This document shows, one piece after another, positions 43,570 to 64,000 of a DNA stretch of 64,000 nucleotides. This stretch comes from Blastomussa wellsi (lineage: Eukaryota > Cnidaria > Anthozoa > Scleractinia > Plerogyridae): positions 14,000,907 through 14,064,906 of the forward strand of contig OX393574.1 in assembly GCA_947652115.1 (NCBI GenBank), read 5' to 3'. Under the pieces are notes generated by a model. That model did no database searches. It worked only from the letters and a program-made list of their open reading frames with translations, and had not been told where the DNA came from. The first letter of the stretch is position 1. Each line of letters opens with the position of its first letter. A program made the translations under genes and the position numbers.

Positions 43570-45807
43570 ATGGCTGGAGCGACAGCTGCGCTGAACAACG
43601 AGGACCTTTCTCCTACGCTCAATACCTCTGAAATGTCAAGGTACGATAAGGACATCATCGAAGAAGGATTTGCCCTCACATTTGACTATATTTCTTACCG
43701 GCTAAGGAGCAAATTTGAACAGAGCAGACTCAAAGGTTTACCTCGACAGTTTCTTATTCCTCAGACGCCAACAAACACATCAGCGAGTACTCTACGAAAA
43801 CTGGCAACTCTTATGGAGGCAGAACACCCTGATTTGTTCGAATCATTGTGCACAACGTTGGGAATCACACCAGTAACAGCTTATCCTACATTTGTCGGCG
43901 TGGCACAAGAGATTTTTCAGGCAGGAACGAACTGGGGCAGAATAGTGGCGTTGTTCACGTTCGGAGGTGTAGTGGCTCACCATTTCGTGGAAACACAACG
44001 ACCAGAAATGGTTCAACGCATCGTCGAATGGATTGTCTCATTTATTGCCGATAACTTACTAACGTGGATCAGAGAAAATGGTGGCTGGGTAAGTTGTAAC
44101 TCCGATTTTTTTTTCTTGACTTGGTTTTCGGTTTTATTTATTTTATATTATTTTAAGCATTTTTTGTTATTTTTCTCTTTATTCTGCCTACCAGCTGTCA
44201 TGAGCTGTACGTACGTGCTGTAGTAATTTACTGAATGCAAATTTCAGTCTCTATTTACATTGGTTATGAGTCAGACGTTCATTTATCTTGTCGATGTTTC
44301 GTTTGCTTTTTTTGTCTCGAAACACCTACGTTTCTTATTTTGATGCAAATTTAAGTAAAATATTTCAATCCTGAGAGAAATTTTTGGGCCAGAGATAATG
44401 TAAACATGTTAAATGAAATTTTTTCTTTATCAGCGGGACACTTCTTCTACTGGTTTGTTTTCCTAAAATTTTACTGCGTAAATAGTCTGGTTGTTTTCGT
44501 GGAGAATTGAATATCTCAATGCCTTTTCTCGCTTTTCTGCAATAAAAAAAATGCGCGAAAAATGGTGAAAAAATATTTCCGACATTAGTGTATTGCCCCG
44601 GGGGTTTTAATTTCCATTCATGCATTTTTTGATCATCCTCCAACATTCAAGTACCTCTTGGGTGAATTTTGTATTGATCATTGTTGCGTTAAATTTCATT
44701 TACCACATACTCGACAAAATAAAATGTGGCATCAGTCAATTTCACTCTTTCAGGTAAAAAGTTTCTTTTAAATGTCTCTTGCCACTAAATGAAGTTTTCT
44801 GTCTGTTAAGTATTTCAGTTTTGCACTGTATTAGAGCTCCAAGCAACAATGTGGCATCGGTCAATTTCAGGAGTCTGTGATGCTTCATTTAAAATCGGGA
44901 AAATTCGAAATGTTGTGTCTGGTTTATATACATCGGGTATATATACATCAGCTATATTTTTGATACAGGTATTAGCTTACCACCAATATAATTACAATTT
45001 TTGAATGAATGTGTTATAATGCCATTTGCCATGAACCACAGACCCTTCTAACCTACAGTAATTGAAAATGAACGTGTATCCTCGAAAACTGAACATGTCT
45101 TTGGCTTGAGAATGTCTTGAGCCGGAAGTCTAATATTTGTCATTTTGTCAAGTAGGTATCGGGCTCATATGGGAGTTGAGTCCATTCTTAGCTTTAGACA
45201 AGCAGATTATCCTTAGCACAGCTGCCTGAGAAAGACCTGAACAGTCGGGGATTTAGTAATTTGTGCAACTGCTATATCCCCAGGAGTGTTAACCTATTGA
45301 AAAAAACTTCCTCAGTTTACTTCTAAAAATAATAAAAAAAAATAATTTAAAATTAAAGTGTCGCCAAAAAAATCAATTTAAAATTTAAGTGTCACAAAAA
45401 GTAAGTGTTTGCTAACATACGGTGCCGCGAAAATGTGATTTCCATTGTGTATCATTAGATTGTTTCTTACCCAAATTGCACCTTCATGTTCTTCGGCTGC
45501 AGTGGTTGTAGTGGTGACCATTTTTCAAAGGAAGTTGCCAAAATGCGACTTCTGAAAAACATGCGCTTGGAGCACTGTTACGCTGTAGAGGAAGTCATTG
45601 CAATGTGTTTAAATAATATGCAAAGTACAGTTTGATTTGATGCAATTGAATTGTGCTGTTTCATCTTTTATTTCTTGATTTTTGTTGCAGGATGGTTTTG
45701 TTGCTAACTTTTCGGAATCTTCACAATCGCAAACCATGTGGAAAAGCTTATTTACCGTGGGAAGTATTTGTGCCGCTGGCTTAACTCTTCTTGCCTTAAA
45801 CAAGTGA
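43570..45807 (+). CDS. Bcl-2 family apoptosis regulator, tail-anchored, 211 aa
   Basis: Exon 43570-44088 (173 codons, donor GTAAGT) joins exon 45691-45807 in phase 0. BH1 is GTNWGRIVALFTFGG (residues ~119-133). BH2, WIRENGGW|DGFVANF (~167-180), is split exactly at the intron between Trp and Asp, the intron position conserved in animal Bcl-2 genes. The N-terminus has a BH4-like helix (DKDIIEEGFALTFDY). The BH3 position (STLRKLATLMEAEHPDL, ~73-89) lacks the usual Gly-Asp. Residues ~191-210 form a hydrophobic tail anchor followed by Lys. Length, BH1/BH2 and the weak BH3 suggest an anti-apoptotic or NR13/BCL2L10-like member; a pro-apoptotic role cannot be excluded from sequence. It presumably acts at the outer mitochondrial membrane. 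An ATTAAA at 45882 could be its poly(A) signal. Confidence 0.88.
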
Positions 45808-47507
45808 AACTACTATCTGCTTTTTCTGTGCACATGTCTGTTTTTGCACTCACATTGTATCTGCATTGGGACATAGTATAAATTAAAAGAAGACTTGACC
45901 TCTTATTTAGCCCTTGTTAGGCCTTCATTGCTTGCCATTGTTGATTAAATTCATCAGTCTTGGTTCATTGTAGCATTTTTGCATGATACTTATTACAATA
46001 TTTGTATACTGTGTATTTTCACTTGAATGTATGGTCATGTCTTTTTGCATCATGTCAGTCTAACAATATGGTAATATCATTTTAAATTGATTCAATGTTT
46101 ATTGTTCAGGAAAAAAAAATTGGCAATGTTGTAGTTTACCCCCTTAATAGTTAATTTTTGTGGGATATAAGAAATTTGACCCCTCCCTTCCAGACATGCT
46201 CATTGCACATACATAAAGATATTAGCAGTCACAATGTGGATTCAAGACATACATGTCTCTTTGTAAACATGTGCATATTCTTTTCCCAAAGCTTGCTTCC
46301 TTCGGATATGAAAGAAGTAATGAGAGAAACAGTCCAAGTATTGCTCTTATTTTGTTGTACAGATGTTGTCTTTCAGCTTCCTAATTTGGAAAGTCCCAGT
46401 ACATTTATCTGTAGAGTATGGTGAGCATAGACATTGAAAGTGGACTTTCATGTTGAAAGCTTTGTTTTGCAATATTTGCTGAAAATTTTGAACCATTGAG
46501 GCTAGTTCTCTGCTTTAGGCTCTGTCAAAGCTAACGTTCCTTTTCAAAGGGATTTTAAAATGAGGAAATGAAGGCATGAGGGTACACACAACAAAGCTAA
46601 CTGGTGCAGGAATGTGACCACCACCATTTTGTCTGCTTATGATTAGCCAGTGGGGCTATTCTGCCTGTTGTAGCTGCATTATTGCCAAGAGAGTTGCTTG
46701 GTTTGTGTCAGAACAAGAGAACACTGTGTATAATATTGGGCGTCTACTGGATGTAAAAGCTGTCTTTTTCAACTTCACATTGGCTCGTGATCAGTGCAAG
46801 TGGATTTGTGAAGGATACATGTACATGTATATCGTTTGTTTCACATGCGTGGAAATATCACTTTTCTTATCCTTGGACTTACATCGAACTTTGATCAAGG
46901 TGTGCTTTGCTTTAATATCCAAGGATAACATCTGCTAAATGCAAGTTGAGAATACTTGCTTTCTTGTCCCAAAGGACATGTTTCTTCGTATTTGATTGCT
47001 TAGCAATTTGCAAGTTCCCTTAACAGACATGAAGCTTTGCAGCAAGATAGTCTCCAATCAATTTATCAGCACTGTTCAGTTACTGTTACAAAACTGAGGG
47101 AGTATTATGTTGAGTTCAATGAGTGTGTAATAATGAAAGTTTACCCACAGGAGCCATATAAATCCATACTGTGTTTGACTGTATACCCATAGTTTATTTG
47201 AAAGCCAATCAGTTCTTGGGGACACTTGAGGCTTGTATAATATGCACAAGATAGTGGAGACCGGGGTACTCTGTTTAATGTGGTTGAGATGCAAATTAGC
47301 TCATTGCAGTTTCGTAAACTCCTTATCAATAGGGTTGTACTGAGGTTTGTAGAAATGAGAAGTTCAGGAAAATGTGATAACAAAGTGTACTGCCTTCTGG
47401 AATGATTTTTCTGATGGTTCAACAGATGCTTAAAGGAGGCTTGTCACAGATGAGACATCTTGAAAAGTCTAGCCTAAATCTTTAAGTGTTTAAGTTTGTC
47501 AATCACT

Positions 47508-47650
47508 GATTCCCCCTATGCGACTAGCATGCAGGGAAGCATGGTTATTGTATTAATCATCTACACAACAATTATCTTTGAGACTTGGCATGTGAAGATG
47601 GATACAACTACCATGATTCCCTGCGTCCATGTCTTGTAGAGGGAATCGGC
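47508..47650. mobile_element. Palindromic MITE
   Basis: GATTCCCCCTATGCGACTAG then CATGCAGGGAAGCATGGTT on the left is mirrored by ACTACCATGATTCCCTGCG and CATGTCTTGTAGAGGGAATC on the right. Non-coding, about 140 bp. Confidence 0.7.
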
Positions 47651-48424
47651 CATTGCAGTTCTTAATTTTTCGTATTTGAAGCCCTCCATCCTTGTTTATT
47701 CTCAGTTTATTGGACTTTACCTTTTAGTGTTTTTCACCTCGGTAACTCCACCTGGCAGTATTATTTCACTTAAGGTTTCCGTTGATTTGAAGACAATTTC
47801 AACATTACCAAAGATGAATTCATTAAAATGTTATTGTGGTGACAAAGCTCATTGAAGCAGTTCAATCAATTATTTTTACTTGCATTCCGAGACAAAAAAC
47901 CTCTTTATGGCCCTGTTAATAAGGTTGTTAATGTCAAGGTCTGAAATGGCCTTTTTGAGGAAGTTCATCTCGAATCTCTGCTGCCGCGGTAGAGCCCTTA
48001 TCTTATGAATGTATCTTTCCCTAGCAGCGTTCTTTATTAACACTTGTTGCCCACACCTTTGTTTGCATGCTTGGAAAGTGTGGACTTTGAACTTCATTTA
48101 GTGTCGAAGACTATTCACTGAAGCATCCTTCTGCATTAATGTAAAAGTTGCTTTTGGATGAGGAAAATAAAAAAGAAAAATATTAAGCACTAGCAAGACT
48201 GGAGTGTTGTTGTAAAATCTACTGTGCGTGCATGTTTGGCAGTTGATGTTTGTGGATGCACATGATTGGCTGGAATTGCATTGTAACAAAGGTAGTCCAT
48301 GTAAGTCGACCTTTTTAAATTATATTTAAAAAACGATTTTGTAACAGTTAATTTTTGGACTCCCCTTGTTAGGTTCTAGCCAGTCAAATCACGTGTCCCC
48401 AGAACCATTTGTTTCTCATGCACA

Positions 48425-48560
48425 GGCCTGGCTGGATAAAAGTGACAAGTGGCTCTGAGGACGAGAATGCAGATTGTCTTGACAATGGGGTCCTGCAGCA
48501 CACTGGTTAATTGCAGTGTTCTCTTGGGCAAAGATATTTAACCCATTGATTCCCGGAGAT
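48425..48560 (+). mobile_element. SINE-like family A fragment
   Basis: Contains CACTGGTTAATTGCAGTGTT followed by CTTGGGCAAAGATATTTAAC, matching the body of the family A copies (compare 23300). The 5' end is diverged. Confidence 0.35.
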
Positions 48561-48993
48561 TTTTGCTTGTTTTGGATGTTTGACATTTTATGATCAGTTG
48601 AGCTAAACCTGCTCACAAATACTCACGAGCGTCTTGTTATATTTTTGCTTGGGCATGTGCAAAAGGCAAAATTTGGGGATAGTTTTTGGGTTGAAGACCC
48701 ATGATGGAACTGCAGTTACCATCGATGTCAATCGAAAAGTACCTGTCAGACAATGGCGCCTTGATCCTGCGTTCATCAAACCAACAAATGCGTGCAATGC
48801 ATAATGGTATGTCATGGGTGTCATCCCCAGAGCCTGCATTTCTTTTGGTCAGCACCAAGAACAAAGGCTCTAGAAGATACGTCATGTAGCTATCATATAG
48901 TGGTTTCATAGGGATATCTATAGGAATATGTGCATTAATTTGTTCAAAAAGTTACCCCAGCCGTTTAATCTTCGACGTTAGTAAGGAAGGTGG

Positions 48994-49177
48994 TAGCCTG
49001 CAGTGCAGGCGTATTTTGGACGCGCGAGTGCACATTTTCGTATTAGGCCGCCATCTTGGATTTGGAGCTCTGGAAGATTGGGGTGAGGAAATATTTTACG
49101 AGGGAGTAGGTGTTAGGTACAAAACACGATTTATTACCTGGCGTTCCGCTCCATAATAACGCCTGCACTACAGGCTA
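48994..49177. mobile_element. 184-bp MITE with 9-bp target duplication
   Basis: Starts TAGCCTGCAGTGCAGGCG and ends CGCCTGCACTACAGGCTA, terminal inverted repeats with one mismatch. The direct repeat GGAAGGTGG flanks it exactly at 48985-48993 and 49178-49186. A 9-bp duplication fits a Mutator-like origin. Non-coding. Confidence 0.9.
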
Positions 49178-50453
49178 GGAAGGTGGCTGTCCAGCAGGCA
49201 CTTTACTGATTAGCACGTCGACTTTACTGGCTGAAGAATGATCAAAAACTACACCAAGTACCTACCCAGACTCTGGCCAGGACTGATCCCGAAGGTGGCT
49301 CTGAACTGTTTTCTGCAGTTTTCGGCACCAACTTTGATGGATCAATACTGGTGAACAAGTTGTGATAACGTTATTGTTATTACAAGATACCATAACAACA
49401 GTTTAATCTTCTAAATGCACCCCTGATTTTAGCTTTAAATGCTAATAACAAAAAAAATGAGCTTGATGCCCATATTTTTTAAATTTTGATCAACAAGACA
49501 AGATGAATCTTTGCAAAGTTTCAAAGCATTCTGCATATGGGGTTCAGAGCCACTCTGGGAACGAGATTATAACACAATCCCCTAATAACGCCAGTGTAGG
49601 AGGCTAATATCACCCCGGCCAGTCCCCGACCTTCCCTTGTGTTTCAGACTTCCCATGTTCACAAACATTGGTTCCGCTTTAACCTGCGAAGAGGCTAATT
49701 TTTTAGACGTTTTTTTAGATGTTAAGTAGGGAGGGAGGGCATGATCGCAGTTAGTTCCGCTTAGGAGCTGAAACACGGCTAAATTCATGCTAGGAACTAC
49801 AGTTACATGTACAGTCTATCGCTGTAGCGAGCTAGGAGTAGTCCTATAGCTGAAGATTCTTTGTAGCGAAATCAGATTACAAGGTGTTGTTAATGCACCA
49901 GTCAACCCGGTGGGGAGGGGGGGGGGGGGGCATAGGTGAGGGATTTGACAGTAGTTATCGTCACATTGTGGGACTTAAGACCGTATTAATGGCCTTTCTA
50001 GCAACATTTTATTGACTTTTAGTGACTCTTTTGACAAACCACAAATTCCCTGTGGTAGGGCATTTGAACAGAAAATCTCAGCTCAGTTCAAATACCCTGC
50101 CTATACCCGGCCTCCCCCCCACACCCCTCCGGCTTAACATTGATAGGTGAATTACAGTCAGCCTAGTTTCTTCGCGGGGATGACAGTGAATGACACAAAC
50201 TAGTAGTTTTGCTTCCTTTTCAAAGTCGGCATAGCTAATTCGCCCTCTTCGCCTTCTGCTGGGGTTACGCTTGCTACCCTCTGTGACACAGGAAACTGCA
50301 CATCCGAGAAAACCTGGTCATTAGATCCTTCATGTAAGAAGTGTATACCGATCCCCTGATTTGAATTCAAAATGGTGGCTTGCTTCGCTCGATAGCAGTC
50401 CAGAAAATTGTCATACTTTTATTGATTTCTTTAAAACCCTAACTGCAAGAAAA

Positions 50454-62831
<12,378 letters not shown>

Positions 62832-63071
62832 ACACCCTGCCACTCTTCTCTGAACTGCGAAAGGTGTGAAAAGGAAACCTTAATCCAAGCGTTGATCGCG
62901 AGGAAAAGCTGAATTGGGATTTCTTGTCCAGCGGTAGCTTTGCGTTCGTCACGTGACCATGCTTGCACAGCCCCTTATGTGGCGTGCAGAGTCTGGGAAG
63001 GAATGGTTACCAGGATCGGCTGCATGTGTGTGAACATGTCTGTTGGATTTTCTCGAACGTGAAATCTGTAA

Positions 63072-63077
63072 AATAAA
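63072..63077 (+). terminator. Poly(A) signal of TMEM209
   Basis: AATAAA about 240 bp after the TAA at 62829-62831. Confidence 0.65.
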
Positions 63078-63099
63078 GATTGCAACCAATGTTTTTCAG

Positions 63100-63780
63100 C
63101 ATGAACGCGGACAGCAGAGCAGATTCAGTGATTTAGCTATGGATAATTTATTCTACCCTACACGAAAACAGCAGAATATTGTGTACACAAAACATTGTAA
63201 GGGCATCTTAGAATTTACTTTAGCCATAATGAATGAATTCTCTTAAAACAAACCAGATTGAAGACTGTAATCTTCTCTTTTCAGGTTTCTTTTTCCTTTT
63301 TTCTGAAAACAGTCAGGAAATTTAGTGGTCCCCTTTTTAGGGGGGGGGGGGGGGGGGCAATCTCGTTCCCAGTCCGGGAGGGCGGGAAGATGAGAAGCCC
63401 TAGGAAGGAGGTTGAGGGGGTTTCTCCCGGGTGGTGCTCGATGTTTTACTAGGCCAGAAGTACATAAACAATGAAAACAATGACCCAACAGCTGGAAACG
63501 ATAGCAGCAAATGCTTGGAAAAAACATGACATTTTCCGAAGTAACGATTCAAGTTTCTTTTACGTGACAAACATTTCATTTTCTGTAACACTTTTTGTTT
63601 ATAAAATGAAGTAATTTTCTCTTCAACAATGCAACGTTGTCTATCTTGACTGAAGCTGGGAAGATTGGTTGAAAGTAGCATTAAGTTTCCCGCCCCCCAA
63701 TAAAAATAGGGCCCCAAAACCTGCAAAATCCTACCCGCCCATGGTTCTTAGTAAATAGCTTGTTTTGTGTTTTGAAGTCG
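63100..63780. other. Spacer after TMEM209
   Basis: Mostly unremarkable. A poly-G tract of about 18 bp lies at 63340-63357, followed by CAATCTCGTTCCCAG, an end-like sequence of the 65-bp MITE family at 26995. Confidence 0.35.
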
Positions 63781-63904
63781 ACCTAGAGTATGCTCGCGAT
63801 ATTTGTACCGACTGCAGTGATCGATTTGAGCTTAATGTCGTTATTGCCACCGCAGGGTTTGGCCCAGAGGGTAAACCCGAGGAGGCATCCTACGAGTCCC
63901 CGCG

Positions 63905-63913
63905 TATAAATAG
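63905..63913 (+). promoter_or_regulatory. TATA-like box of a possible next gene
   Basis: TATAAATAG in a GC-rich setting (CCCGCG before, TCGCAC after). A start site would fall near 63935. No coding exon is visible before the window ends, so orientation and target are unproven. Confidence 0.3.
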
Positions 63914-64000
63914 TCGCACATTCGCAGCATATAATTAGTACGTCAAAATTGAGTTTGCGAAACATCAACACAACCGAACCCATTAAGCAGGGCAGCAACC

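Larger units (their letters stand above)
45808..50453. other. 3' UTR and spacer between the Bcl-2-like gene and TMEM209
   Basis: AT-rich sequence. An AATAAA at 48166-48171 may serve a long 3' UTR. Two MITEs (47508 and 48994) and a SINE fragment (48425) are listed separately. Open frames at 46158-46938 and 48637-48909 (minus) show no recognisable domain. Confidence 0.45.

Overview
The window looks like nuclear DNA of a cnidarian, most likely an anthozoan and probably a stony coral. It is AT-rich, its genes have many short exons with GT-AG introns, polyadenylation is of the AATAAA type, and introns and spacers are full of tRNA-headed SINEs and short foldback or terminal-inverted-repeat elements of the kind familiar from coral genomes. 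No rRNA gene, CRISPR array or bacterial-style operon is present. Species-level assignment is inference.

Layout. (1) 526-31394 (+): the 3' part of a large coiled-coil gene resembling ANKRD26 (ankyrin repeat domain 26). I reconstructed 41 exons in continuous phase, about 1,811 codons, ending in a TAA with a poly(A) signal at 31814. The ankyrin repeats expected upstream lie outside the window. Exon 3 is a very charged E/R/K-rich helix, the middle is coiled coil and the C-terminus matches the ANKRD26 family tail. (2) 32951-35340 (+): a three-exon gene for a 78-residue protein I do not recognise. (3) 41285-41544 (-): a terminal exon encoding a small protein with a textbook BH3 motif, with its own poly(A) signal at 41001-41006. 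(4) 43570-45807 (+): a two-exon, 211-residue Bcl-2 family gene with BH1, BH2 and a tail anchor. (5) 50454-62831 (+): an 18-exon TMEM209 gene (nuclear-envelope protein, 524 residues), including one GC-AG intron and an intronic 52-bp minisatellite. (6) The last few hundred bases hold a TATA-like promoter of a possible next gene.

The most interesting arrangement is the head-to-head pair at 41-46 kb. A BH3-only-like gene on the minus strand and a multidomain Bcl-2-like gene on the plus strand are separated by about 2 kb containing CCAAT motifs. Products of the two classes bind each other in apoptosis control elsewhere in animals, so this could be a co-regulated ligand/receptor pair. The gene calls rest on sequence; co-regulation and binding are inference.

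The mobile fraction is diverse: at least five SINE-like families, a 5'-truncated LINE ending 47 bp before an exon, several MITEs (two with clear 8- or 9-bp target duplications), and a TIR element carrying a RecQ-like helicase fragment in a TMEM209 intron. All boundaries come from manual reading of splice phase and motifs; no alignment or database search was run.
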